Shown piece by piece: positions 35,297 through 44,005 of a stretch of DNA of 64,000 nt (its first letter is position 1; each line of letters begins with the position of its first letter). The stretch comes from UBA685 sp049890215 (GTDB taxonomy: Bacteria > Pseudomonadota > Alphaproteobacteria > Puniceispirillales > Puniceispirillaceae), in contig JBMHBX010000005.1 of NCBI GenBank assembly GCA_049890215.1, positions 18,021-82,020 of the forward strand, read 5' to 3'. The notes beneath the pieces are model-generated. The model did no database searches, was not told the DNA's origin, and saw only the letters and a list, made by a program, of their open reading frames with translations. The translations under genes were made by a program, and so were the position numbers.

Positions 35297-36058
35297 TCAG
35301 ATCGTTTTACCTGTTACCCAGTCACCACAAATAGCCTGATATAAGCTAAGAGCGGATAAGGCCGCGGTATCTGCGCGCAAGATACGCGGGCCAAGAGATA
35401 TGCCAACTGATTGTGGCAATTGGTCAATTCTCTGTTTTTCATCCATTGAGAATCCTCCTTCAGGACCAATAAGGATGGCCGCTTTTTTCACTGTCTGCTC
35501 AGATAAAATACGAGCCGCATCAGATTTCTGATCACCTGACAGACGCTCATCACAAAATAGTAATAATCTGTCTTCTGGCCACTGATCCAGAACCATCTCA
35601 AGAGAGGTAAAGGACCTGATTTCAGGAATATCAAGACGCTCAGTTTGCTCTGCGGCTTCAATAGCATTTGCGGCAACTCTGTCATCTTTTACCGCTTTGA
35701 TTTGACAATAGTCCGTGCGAACAGGCCAAATCACAGAACAACCAAGCTCTGTGGCTTTTTGTGCAATAAAATCAAGACGCGCTTTTTTCACTGGTGCAAA
35801 AAGAAGCCATAAATCGGGGCTGTACCATTGCGCTTGTTGTAATGATATACATCTCAGCATAGCTGATTTGCGTTCCAGTGAGGTAATCTCAGCTAAATAG
35901 CAGCCATCTTGCCCGTTAAAGACAGCCACGCGCGTGCCAACAGATTTTCGCATCACCGTGCCAAGATAATGTGCCTGATCGCGCGTCAAAGACACAGTGG
36001 CATCTACTGCCAGAGGTGCGCTTACATAAAGGCGGATTTGTGAGTGCCTGGTCTCCAT
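35297..36058 (-). CDS. rsmE: 16S rRNA (uracil-N3) methyltransferase RsmE
   Basis: 253 aa. SPOUT-class enzyme methylating U1498 of 16S rRNA. An N-terminal PUA-like domain (about 1-75, with HYLGTVMRKSVGTRVAVFNG) precedes the knotted SPOUT domain. SPOUT motifs are KATELGCSVIWPV, LIGPEGGFSMDE and LGPRILRADTAALSALS, which form the SAM pocket. Length is normal. Followed by gshA and divergent from ubiA. Confidence 0.94.
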   Translation of the reverse strand: METRHSQIRLYVSAPLAVDATVSLTRDQAHYLGTVMRKSVGTRVAVFNGQDGCYLAEITSLERKSAMLRCISLQQAQWYSPDLWLLFAPVKKARLDFIAQKATELGCSVIWPVRTDYCQIKAVKDDRVAANAIEAAEQTERLDIPEIRSFTSLEMVLDQWPEDRLLLFCDERLSGDQKSDAARILSEQTVKKAAILIGPEGGFSMDEKQRIDQLPQSVGISLGPRILRADTAALSALSLYQAICGDWVTGKTI

Positions 36059-36122
36059 ATCTGTTAGGTAAGCAAGAACGGATTTAATTGCAAGCCTTTG
36101 TGAAGCAAGCTAGGGTGCAACC

Positions 36123-36140
36123 CATGACATTATTGTCATG
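36123..36140. promoter_or_regulatory. Operator-like inverted repeat between rsmE and ubiA
   Basis: Perfect 7-bp inverted repeat CATGACA (36123-36129) / TGTCATG (36134-36140) with a 4-bp spacer, in the 96-bp divergent gap, 15 bp before the ubiA start. The position suits a repressor site or a leader hairpin for ubiA. No partner regulator is recognisable. Confidence 0.45.
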
Positions 36141-36154
36141 ACAGCTCAGATTTA

Positions 36155-37096
36155 TTGGTACCTTCTTTGCCTATGACAGACCCGCACCATACAAAACACA
36201 GCGATATCCGGCTGACAGGCATCTGGTCATATATGCCGAAAAAGCTACATCCCTACATCACGGTTATGCGCCTGGACAGGCCGATTGGATGGTGGCTTTT
36301 ATTACTACCCGGCTGGTGGAGCATTCTTATTACCTCCGGGCAAATAGCACCCGCTTTATGGCTCATGGTACTATTTTTGGTTGGAGCGATTACGATGCGC
36401 GCTGCCGGTTGTGTGGTGAATGATTTATGGGACCGTGATATTGACCGCAAAATTGAACGCACATCAGGTCGCCCTCTTGCCTCAGGCCAATTGCGCCCTT
36501 TGCAGGCTTTCACATTACTTGCTTGCTTGTCTTTGATTGGTTGTCTTGTTTTATTGCAATTACCTGTCAAAGCGTGGCTTATGGGCATAGCGTCTCTGCC
36601 TTTGGTCATCTCATACCCCTTATTCAAGCGCATCACCTATTGGCCGCAAATCATGCTGGGCCTTACATTTAGCTGGGGCATCTTCTTAGGGTCTGTTGCC
36701 GCAAGCAACCAATGGCCTGATTTAGGGCTCATTATCCTTTATTCAGGGACCGTGTTCTGGGTTATTGGCTATGATACTATTTACGCCATTCAGGATATGA
36801 AAGATGACAGGCTGACAGGCATTAAATCATCAGCCCTTGCCTTAGAGGGGCGCATTTCAAGCGGTGTTCTGCGCCTCTATTTATGCGCTATCCTCCTTAT
36901 CACATCAGGCCTTTATCTGACGATTGGCAACCTGTCTGTTTGGCTAAGCGGCTGCCTTGCGATGGGAGCGCATCTGATATGGCAAACAAGGCAAATTGAT
37001 GAAACAGATCCCAAATCTGCTTTGCGTTTATTCAAATCCAATCGTGAGGCAGGCTTGCTTCTCATGGCAGGGATATTGCTTGAGGGCCTTTTATAA
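36155..37096 (+). CDS. ubiA: 4-hydroxybenzoate polyprenyltransferase
   Basis: 313 aa. Integral membrane enzyme that joins the polyprenyl tail to 4-hydroxybenzoate in ubiquinone synthesis. First Asp-rich motif NDLWDRDIDRKIERT (about 89-103) followed by SGRPLASG; second motif DMKDDRLTGIKSSA (about 213-226). About eight helices. The first ~20 residues before YMPKKLHPYITVMRLDRP look non-conserved, so an internal start (ATG 36173 or 36233) is possible. Its stop overlaps the stop of the next, convergent gene in the palindrome TTATAA (37091-37096). Confidence 0.92.
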   Translation: MVPSLPMTDPHHTKHSDIRLTGIWSYMPKKLHPYITVMRLDRPIGWWLLLLPGWWSILITSGQIAPALWLMVLFLVGAITMRAAGCVVNDLWDRDIDRKIERTSGRPLASGQLRPLQAFTLLACLSLIGCLVLLQLPVKAWLMGIASLPLVISYPLFKRITYWPQIMLGLTFSWGIFLGSVAASNQWPDLGLIILYSGTVFWVIGYDTIYAIQDMKDDRLTGIKSSALALEGRISSGVLRLYLCAILLITSGLYLTIGNLSVWLSGCLAMGAHLIWQTRQIDETDPKSALRLFKSNREAGLLLMAGILLEGLL

Positions 37097-37909
37097 AAAG
37101 TGATCTGCTTGATCTGTGGTCGCCGGAAGTATGGTCCATGGCCCGCCGTTGATTGGGTGCGCCTTTGCGGCGAGCGCATCATTAACAGCCAAACGAAACC
37201 CTTTATCCTTTATAAGCTGCGATAAGAATTGTGCCTCATCTTCTGCTTGCATATCATGGTCTAATAATGATCGTAACTTCGCACGCGCCTCTAACTGGCT
37301 AAGAGAGGAAAAGCGCCGGCCATTTGCCGGCAAATAAGAGAGCGCATAAGGATTGCCAGAGCTATCAGAGACATAACCAAGGCGTGTTGCATAACCATAA
37401 ACTGCCTTTGGTTGCGCCGCTTGTTCGATGACCACTTTCTCATCATCCCAACGACAAAAATCATAAGCAATGCCAACCGCTTCTGTATCATGCATAATTT
37501 GCAGTTGTTCTTGTGTCAGCCATACAGCATTTAAGGGAATATGCGTACCTTTGGAAAAATACGCTGTGCATGGCACGGCGCCATAATAAGAAAAACAGGC
37601 GCTGTGAATAACATCGCAATCATGCAATATCGCTGTGGTGACCAGAAGATAGCTGTCTTGACCAAATTTCCGCAAAAGCTGTTGCGGGCTTCGATTTGAC
37701 CCAACAGATAAAACAGGCACACGTCCTGACAAATCAGGCATGTCATCTTCGTTGAGCAAATAATATCTGTCACCTTTGATTACATAGCCAAAAGACGGGG
37801 CTTCATAGGGATAATCATCCGCTCTTTGACGTGATGATAACGCCTTGATTTTGACACCGCTTTCATCGTGATGAAGTAAGTCTTGTGATGATACATCTGA
37901 CGAGGCCAT
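37091..37909 (-). CDS. Conserved protein of unknown function, possibly gamma-glutamylcyclotransferase-like
   Basis: 272 aa, soluble with no signal peptide. I do not recognise a named family. The central block has VPVLSVGSNRSPQQLLRKFG (about 64-83), then DCDVIHSA, YGAVPCTAYFSKGT (109-122), and WLTQEQLQIMHDTEAVGIAYDF (about 130-151). The VGSN loop after a beta strand and an E143 in MHDTEA recall the YGSN loop and catalytic Glu of gamma-glutamylcyclotransferase folds, so a GGCT-like enzyme is a reasonable guess but unproven. The N-terminal 35 residues look variable. Between ubiA (convergent) and argC (15 bp upstream, same strand). Confidence 0.6.
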   Translation of the reverse strand: MASSDVSSQDLLHHDESGVKIKALSSRQRADDYPYEAPSFGYVIKGDRYYLLNEDDMPDLSGRVPVLSVGSNRSPQQLLRKFGQDSYLLVTTAILHDCDVIHSACFSYYGAVPCTAYFSKGTHIPLNAVWLTQEQLQIMHDTEAVGIAYDFCRWDDEKVVIEQAAQPKAVYGYATRLGYVSDSSGNPYALSYLPANGRRFSSLSQLEARAKLRSLLDHDMQAEDEAQFLSQLIKDKGFRLAVNDALAAKAHPINGGPWTILPATTDQADHFL

Positions 37910-37924
37910 AATCTGTTACCGCCC

Positions 37925-38872
37925 TCAGACAGACAGGCCGAGCAATTCATCAAGGCCAAGCGCAATATTCATATTCTGGACCGCGGCGCCGGACGCACCT
38001 TTGCCAAGGTTATCAAGGCGCGCTGTCAGCCAAAATTGCTGACTGGTTGCCTGATAAGAGGTGAAAATTTCAAGCCTGTCAGTGTCTTTGAGACCATCTG
38101 CCGCCAAAAATCCATTTTCTGTATGACATGCCATCTCATTGGCATCATAGGCCGTAATCAGGGCAGATGTCTCATAATGGGCCTGAAAAATCTCTGCAAT
38201 ATCTTTTGCTGATATCTGTTTGCTAAGCTGAGTGGCAAAAAGCGGTAAGTGAACCAACATGCCTTGAGCAAAATCTCCAACTGACGGCATAAAAATGGGG
38301 GCATTATCAAGAGAGGCTAATTTTTGCATTTCGGGCAGATGTTTATGAGACAACCCATGGGCATAGGTAAAATGCCGCGGGGTTTGTGAGCCGGAAAATG
38401 CTTCAATCAACGCTTTGCCGCCGCCAGAAAAGCCACTTATGGCAGGTACAATTAACTGAACGTCCTGTGACAACACACCCGCGGCGCGCAACGGCGCAAC
38501 CATCGCCAGAAACCCTGTTGGATAACATCCAGGATTAGAAATAAAGCGTGATGAGGCAATATCATGGCGCTGTGTCTGACTAAGCTCTGCCATGCCATAA
38601 ACCCAGCTGTCATCTGTGCGGTGCGCGGTTGAGGCATCAATCAGCACAACCTTATGATCTGAGGCCATGTCAGCAGCCTCGCGCGCCGCGTCATCTGGCA
38701 AGCATAAAATTGCTGCATCTGCTTGTGCATAGGCTTCTTGTCTGGCACTAGCCTGTTTGCGCTGCGTCTCATCAAGCGTAATCAATGAGATGGCGCTGTG
38801 ATGTGCTAATTTTTCTGCGACCTGCAAGCCAGTTGTTCCTGCCTGCCCATCTATAAAAACCTGAATGCTCAT
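37925..38872 (-). CDS. argC: N-acetyl-gamma-glutamyl-phosphate reductase, short (type 2) form
   Basis: 315 aa. NADPH-dependent third step of arginine synthesis. The nucleotide-binding start VFIDGQAGTTGLQV is characteristic of the ArgC type 2 family, and the active-site Cys is C116 in SNPGCYPTG. Other conserved parts are ASTAHRTDDSWVYGMAE and SGFSGGGKALIE. The ~315-aa length separates it from the ~345-aa type 1 enzymes. It is divergent from pmbA across 126 bp. Confidence 0.93.
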   Translation of the reverse strand: MSIQVFIDGQAGTTGLQVAEKLAHHSAISLITLDETQRKQASARQEAYAQADAAILCLPDDAAREAADMASDHKVVLIDASTAHRTDDSWVYGMAELSQTQRHDIASSRFISNPGCYPTGFLAMVAPLRAAGVLSQDVQLIVPAISGFSGGGKALIEAFSGSQTPRHFTYAHGLSHKHLPEMQKLASLDNAPIFMPSVGDFAQGMLVHLPLFATQLSKQISAKDIAEIFQAHYETSALITAYDANEMACHTENGFLAADGLKDTDRLEIFTSYQATSQQFWLTARLDNLGKGASGAAVQNMNIALGLDELLGLSV

Positions 38873-38930
38873 AATGTCTAACAGATAAACACAAGCAGAA
38901 GTTTGCGCAAGCAGATAGCGAAGACCATGA

Positions 38931-38959
38931 TTGATTTTCGCACCATAGCTTACTATTTA
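38931..38959 (+). promoter_or_regulatory. Candidate promoter of pmbA
   Basis: TTGATT (38931-38936) and TATTTA (38954-38959) with a 17-bp spacer, 40 bp before the pmbA ATG at 38999 in the argC/pmbA divergent gap. Moderate consensus match by eye. Confidence 0.35.
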
Positions 38960-38998
38960 TGAATAAAGTTCTGACTTACCATAAAATGGATATCACAG

Positions 38999-40336
38999 AT
39001 GACACAGCTACAAACAGATCTGATGGGCGCGCTTCTTGACGGTGCTAAAAAAGCAGGTGCAGATGCCGCAGATGCCGCATTAGCCACAGGACAGGCAACA
39101 TCTGTGTCTGTTCGTCTTGGCAAAACGGAATCTGTTGAACGTGCTGAAGATTTTGCTGCCGGACTGCGTGTTTTTGTTGGCCAGAAAGTGGCAACATTGT
39201 CTCTTGGTCAATTGCAGGCAGACGATATCCCCGCCTTGTGTGAGCGCGCAGTGGCTATGGCAAAAGCCAGTCCTGAGGATCCCTATGCTGTTCTGGCAAC
39301 ATCAGATCAAATCGCAACAAACCTGCCTGAGTTAGATATGTGTGATGAGACTGATTTAGGCGCAGAAAGACTGACAGATATGGCCCGTGCGGCAGAAGAT
39401 GCCGCCAGAAGCACCAATGGCATAAGCAACTCAGAAGGCGGGTCAGCTTCGCAAAGTCACTCTGAGGTGTTTATTGCCGGCACACATGGTTTTTCAGCAG
39501 GTTACCGGCGGTCGTCATTTGGCTTTTCCACAGTTGTATTGGCAGAAAAAGATGGCCAGATGCAGCGTGATTATGATTATTCATCAGCTGTCTATGCAAG
39601 CGATTTGGAAGACCCTGCCACCATTGGCGCCAATGCTGCCAAACGCACCCTTGCAAGGCTTGGCGCTCAAAAAGCCAAAACGGGGCAGTTTCCCGTCCTC
39701 TATGATAATCGCGTATCACGCTCCTTAGCGAGCCATTTTGCCTCTGCTATAAATGGCGCCTCTATTGCCAGAGGCACAAGCTTTCTGAAAGACGAAATGG
39801 GCAATCAAATTGCCAATGATGCTATTACCCTGATAGATGATCCCTTAAGGCCAAGGGGTGCCGGTTCACGGTCTTTTGACGGTGATGCCTTGCCTGTCTC
39901 ACGGCAAACGCTGATTGACAAGGGCAGCTTGCAAAGCTGGCTTTTGGATTTATCATCTGCCAAACAACTTGGCCTGACCTCCACCGGGCATGCCCGCCGC
40001 TCTCTTGCCAACCCGCCTTCGCCTGGCATATCCAACCTCATCATGGAAAATGGGCCGTGCAGTTTTGATGAATTGATCGCTGATATTGAACAAGGCTTTT
40101 TGGTGACTGAGTTAATGGGATCTTCTGTAAGCCTCATCACAGGAGATTATAGCAGAGGCGCAGGCGGATTTTGGATTGAAAATGGCCAGATTACCTGGCC
40201 GGTTGGCGAAGCGACTATCGCAGGAAACCTCAAAGATATGTTCAGGCAAATGGTGCCTGCCAATGATCCTGATCTGACATCATCTATGATTGTTCCCTCT
40301 ATACGCATAGACCACATGATGGTTGCAGGAAGCTAG
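38999..40336 (+). CDS. pmbA: TldE/PmbA, partner subunit of TldD
   Basis: 445 aa. Non-catalytic half of the TldD-TldE heterodimeric protease. At the place of the TldD zinc motif it has a SHFASAING stretch with no HExxxH, as expected for TldE. Family features: SVRLGKTESVERAED near the start, SNSEGGSASQSHSEVFIAG, and C-terminal LVTELMGSSVSLITGDYSRGAGGFWIENG (about 368-396). Both subunits are in the window, 6.4 kb apart rather than in one operon. The phosphatase gene follows 9 bp later. Confidence 0.92.
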   Translation: MTQLQTDLMGALLDGAKKAGADAADAALATGQATSVSVRLGKTESVERAEDFAAGLRVFVGQKVATLSLGQLQADDIPALCERAVAMAKASPEDPYAVLATSDQIATNLPELDMCDETDLGAERLTDMARAAEDAARSTNGISNSEGGSASQSHSEVFIAGTHGFSAGYRRSSFGFSTVVLAEKDGQMQRDYDYSSAVYASDLEDPATIGANAAKRTLARLGAQKAKTGQFPVLYDNRVSRSLASHFASAINGASIARGTSFLKDEMGNQIANDAITLIDDPLRPRGAGSRSFDGDALPVSRQTLIDKGSLQSWLLDLSSAKQLGLTSTGHARRSLANPPSPGISNLIMENGPCSFDELIADIEQGFLVTELMGSSVSLITGDYSRGAGGFWIENGQITWPVGEATIAGNLKDMFRQMVPANDPDLTSSMIVPSIRIDHMMVAGS

Positions 40337-40345
40337 AAAACAAAA

Positions 40346-41023
40346 ATGGGACACGGCAAAATAACAAAGTGGGACGCCCCGCCTTTTCAGCGAAATGGTG
40401 CCAGTGACTGGTGGGATTTATATGCCCGCGATCATCATTTCTTGCGTATAAGATGGCGTAATTTACATCAGCTTGATGACCAGATGTGGCGATCAAACCA
40501 ACCTTCACCCCGCCAAATCGCTGACCTGGCAGCGCGCGGCATAAAAAACATCATAAATCTCAGAGGCCCCAGAAGCGTTGGCACATGGCAACTTGAAGCA
40601 GAAGCCTGTGCGGCTCACGGCATAAGATTATATGATTTTACTGCCCGTTCACGTGCCGCACCTGACAAACAAATGCTTCATGATGCCCGCGATCTATTTG
40701 CCCACCTTGACGGCCCTTGCCTTATGCATTGCAAATCTGGCGCAGACAGAGCCGGGCTTATGTCGGCGTTATATATGATGATCGTCAAACAGCAAAATGC
40801 CAGACAAGCGCTTGCGCAATTATCATTTCGCTATCTACATGTGAAACAAGCCAAAACTGGTTTGCTTGATGCCTTCATCGTCTCTTACATCCCCTTTGAG
40901 GATCAGGGGGTCACGTTCTTTGACTGGGTTGATAATCATTATGATCCAACAGCCTTGCATGATAATTTTATGACCAAAGGCTGGGCTAACCGGCTTGTCG
41001 ATGATATTTTGCGGCGTGAATAA
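40346..41023 (+). CDS. Dual-specificity/tyrosine-phosphatase-like protein
   Basis: 225 aa. It has the Cys-based phosphatase signature HCKSGADRAG, with nucleophile C129 and phosphate-binding R135 (C-x5-R), in LMHCKSGADRAGLMSAL. Upstream is the family's IKNIINLRGPR strand-loop (about 66-76). No signal peptide or clear membrane helix. Similar proteins sit beside lipopolysaccharide genes in alphaproteobacteria, so a phospholipid, lipid A or kinase-regulated target is possible, but the substrate is unknown. Co-directional with pmbA, convergent with msbA. Confidence 0.8.
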   Translation: MGHGKITKWDAPPFQRNGASDWWDLYARDHHFLRIRWRNLHQLDDQMWRSNQPSPRQIADLAARGIKNIINLRGPRSVGTWQLEAEACAAHGIRLYDFTARSRAAPDKQMLHDARDLFAHLDGPCLMHCKSGADRAGLMSALYMMIVKQQNARQALAQLSFRYLHVKQAKTGLLDAFIVSYIPFEDQGVTFFDWVDNHYDPTALHDNFMTKGWANRLVDDILRRE

Positions 41024-41035
41024 TAAGGGGCAGTT

Positions 41036-42796
41036 CTAACTCATGGTTTGCAAGGCGCATAATCTGGCATAAAGACCATTTTGGGCAAGCAACTCATGAT
41101 GATTGCCTTGTTCGACAATCCGTCCAGAATCAAGCACAATAATATGATCTGCTGACTGAATCGTTGATAAGCGATGTGCAATTACAAGACATGTGCGCCC
41201 TTTTGAAAGGGTCTCAAGCGCTGTTTGAACCTGCTTTTCTGCTTCAGCATCAAGGGCAGAAGTGGCCTCATCAAGCAGTAATATCGGCGCGTCTTTGACA
41301 ATCGCTCTGGCGATTGCAAGGCGCTGTTTCTGACCGCCTGACAATCTGTTACCAGTCGCCCCAAGCCGTGTATCATAGCCATTTTCAAGCTGGCTGATAA
41401 ACTCATGAGCGGCGGCATCTTTGGCTGCTTGGATAATCTCTTCCCGGCTTGCATCTCTTCTGCCAAAGGCGATATTGGCAGCCACGGTATCATCAAAAAT
41501 CACCGCCTCCTGAGAGACAAGTGCGATATGTTTTCGCAAGCTGTGAATCGTGACATCATCAATGGGTTGATCATTAATTGAAATACTGCCTGAGGTCACA
41601 TCCAAAAAGCGGGGGACAAGATTAATAACAGATGTTTTGCCGGCGCCGCTTGGCCCAACCAGTGCAATGGTCTGACCTGCGGGTGCTGTAAAACTCACAT
41701 TTTGAATCAATGACGTCTCGCCAATAGTTAAGCACACCTTATCAAAGCGCAGAGCAGCAGTCTGTGCGACCAAGGTGCCAGCCTCTTTTTTATCAGTGAT
41801 AAGATTATCACGGTCTAAGAGCTCGAAAATGCGCTTGCCGGCAGCCGCTGCTTCTTGTGTGACAGCATTCAGCGTGCCAAGCGCTCTGACCGGCTGAACA
41901 AGCAAAAGAAGCGCCGTGATAAAGCCAATCACATCACCTATTTGCATCTGGCCTCTTGCCACCTGATAAGAGGCAAGCGCAATGACACCTGCCACTGCCA
42001 CGCCGCCCAATGATTCCAATATTGGATCAATCTTCGCTCTGCCTGCCAGTAAATTGACGAGCCGCGCAAATAGGGATTCAAACGCTTTGTGACTGCGCTG
42101 TTTTTCAACATCCTCAAGCTGAAACGCTTTGACCATGCGCGCACCACCAAGCGTCTCACCCAAAAGCGAGGTGACATCTTCTAAATGTTCTTGCAAATTG
42201 CCTGAGGCTTTACGCTGTGCATTGCCAATGCGCACTATAGGCCTCATGGCAAGTGGGTAGACAGCAAGCACCAACAAGGTCAACATCCAGTCAAACCACA
42301 TCATAGTTGCCACCATAGCGATAATCGTCAACAAATCACGCACCAGATTATTGGCAAGCCTGACAAGGGCTTCTCGCACAATATTAAGGTCATTCATAAT
42401 GCGCGAAATAAAAGAGCCGGTTGGCTCACCTGTTAGCCAGGATAAATCTGCCTCAATAAGATGAGATGTCATTTTTTTCTGGATATCAGTTGTCACACGC
42501 AGTGCCAGCTTATTGACAGTCAAAACCTGCAAATACATAGCTATGGCGCGGATGGATGATAAGGCAATAATCGCTATGGGCACATAAAAAATCGTTGCAA
42601 AATCATTATTTTGCAGACGGTTAAACACTTCAGAAATAAGTGCAGGATAAGCAGATGACGTAGCCGCAACAACCACCATCAGGCATAAAGCAAGGCCAAT
42701 ACGCCCTCTGTAAGGCGCCACCCAATCACGCCATAGCCGCCTGATTACCAGACGCGGCACCTGATCATCGCTCATAGAATTATCATTGCTGGCCAT
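41036..42796 (-). CDS. msbA: Lipid A export ABC transporter MsbA-like
   Basis: 586 aa half-transporter with an N-terminal six-helix exporter domain (about 20-320) fused to an ATPase domain. Walker A GPSGAGKTS, Q-loop VSQEAVIFDD, signature LSGGQKQRLAIARA, Walker B ILLLDEATSALD and the switch His in IAHRLSTIQ are all intact. The size and the LPS gene neighbourhood favour flipping of lipid A-core across the inner membrane. A drug or other lipid exporter of the same fold cannot be excluded. The GT9 gene lies 18 bp upstream on the same strand. Confidence 0.87.
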   Translation of the reverse strand: MASNDNSMSDDQVPRLVIRRLWRDWVAPYRGRIGLALCLMVVVAATSSAYPALISEVFNRLQNNDFATIFYVPIAIIALSSIRAIAMYLQVLTVNKLALRVTTDIQKKMTSHLIEADLSWLTGEPTGSFISRIMNDLNIVREALVRLANNLVRDLLTIIAMVATMMWFDWMLTLLVLAVYPLAMRPIVRIGNAQRKASGNLQEHLEDVTSLLGETLGGARMVKAFQLEDVEKQRSHKAFESLFARLVNLLAGRAKIDPILESLGGVAVAGVIALASYQVARGQMQIGDVIGFITALLLLVQPVRALGTLNAVTQEAAAAGKRIFELLDRDNLITDKKEAGTLVAQTAALRFDKVCLTIGETSLIQNVSFTAPAGQTIALVGPSGAGKTSVINLVPRFLDVTSGSISINDQPIDDVTIHSLRKHIALVSQEAVIFDDTVAANIAFGRRDASREEIIQAAKDAAAHEFISQLENGYDTRLGATGNRLSGGQKQRLAIARAIVKDAPILLLDEATSALDAEAEKQVQTALETLSKGRTCLVIAHRLSTIQSADHIIVLDSGRIVEQGNHHELLAQNGLYARLCALQTMS

Positions 42797-42814
42797 AATT
42801 CGCCTTTTATCATC

Positions 42815-43876
42815 TTACAAAGTTTTGTTATCTGGCGGCCAGACAGCCTCAATACCTGCAAGCACATCATCCACTTCAATTTGAAGAATAACAGATGGCT
42901 GACCATAATCTTCATCTGCTATCACATCCAGATGATGCAATGTCGGCACATAAGTCAATGGGGCTGATTGCGAAAACAACCCAAGGGACGGAATGCCAAG
43001 CACCGCTGCAATATTCAACAAACTTGTATCATTGCCAACATATCCTTTGGCTTGAGATAAGATGGCGATTGCCTCATCAAGAGGACGAAACACCTCTAAT
43101 GCAGGGGCATTTCCGGCTTTTGTAATCTCTGATTGTATTGCCTTTGCAATTGGGCGCTCTGCAGGACCTCCCATAAGTGCGATCGCCATTTCAGGACGTT
43201 CTAGACGCAGCTGCATGACCAGCTGTGCAAATCTCATCGCAGGCCAGCATCTATCCTCATGCATAGCGCCAATGCCAAGGATAATAAGTTTATCAGGTGA
43301 AATCCCCATTTCATCAAGATAGGCACGCGCTGCAAAATGATTATCTTCACTCACACCAATATGCCAGTCATTATCAGGCGCTTGCCATCCGTTAAGGCGC
43401 CAGAACTTTGCCATTTTCTCAGTCGCGTGAAGCGCTTTATCCTCTGCCGCAAGGCAAGCAGACGACACCCCCCTTACCTTACCAAACCCATAGGCAGCAA
43501 TGGCTTTGATACCAGCAAGGCGCAACGCTCTGATATAGCTTTGTGAATGGTGAAGCACTAAGGCGCGTTTGGCACCTGTGGCTTTGAAATCACGTGCCAG
43601 ACGCAGCAAACCAAACAAGCCGTCATGACGCCCTTTTATCCCTCTGCTATTGCGCTCAATTGGCAGAATTTGGTCACTGGCAAGGCTGTCAGCAAATAAT
43701 ATATGGGGGTGTGATGCCATTTTTGTCGCTAAAATAACATGCTGATCCGCGATGAGGGAATCTATCCATTTTTTGTGCCAAACCATATCACCAATGCCAA
43801 CCAAAGGCTGGATGACCAATAACGGCCCGTCACCTTCTAAAAAGCTTATGCTATGTGATTTTGGATTTTGGGGCAC
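42815..43876 (-). CDS. Glycosyltransferase family 9 (heptosyltransferase-like)
   Basis: 353 aa. GT-B fold enzyme of the type that adds heptose (or another sugar) to the LPS core. The start LLVIQPLVGIGDMVWHKKWI matches the GT9 N-terminal loop, and the donor-site motif is YVGNDTSLLNIAAVLGIPSLGLFS (about 295-318). LPLVGIGD-type loops differ from the LGD of WaaC/WaaF, so the sugar is not predictable. No membrane helix. It precedes msbA and is divergent from the DUF374 gene. Confidence 0.82.
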   Translation of the reverse strand: MPQNPKSHSISFLEGDGPLLVIQPLVGIGDMVWHKKWIDSLIADQHVILATKMASHPHILFADSLASDQILPIERNSRGIKGRHDGLFGLLRLARDFKATGAKRALVLHHSQSYIRALRLAGIKAIAAYGFGKVRGVSSACLAAEDKALHATEKMAKFWRLNGWQAPDNDWHIGVSEDNHFAARAYLDEMGISPDKLIILGIGAMHEDRCWPAMRFAQLVMQLRLERPEMAIALMGGPAERPIAKAIQSEITKAGNAPALEVFRPLDEAIAILSQAKGYVGNDTSLLNIAAVLGIPSLGLFSQSAPLTYVPTLHHLDVIADEDYGQPSVILQIEVDDVLAGIEAVWPPDNKTL

Positions 43877-44005
43877 AAATGCCTCTCATCTTGCTGATTA
43901 GAACCGTAAAAAAGATACCTTGGGCACCATTGTGTCTTTCGATTAGCATTTGCAAGCCGGAAAACAAAGCTTTATCAATCAGGAAAGGGATAACTTAGGA
44001 TCATT

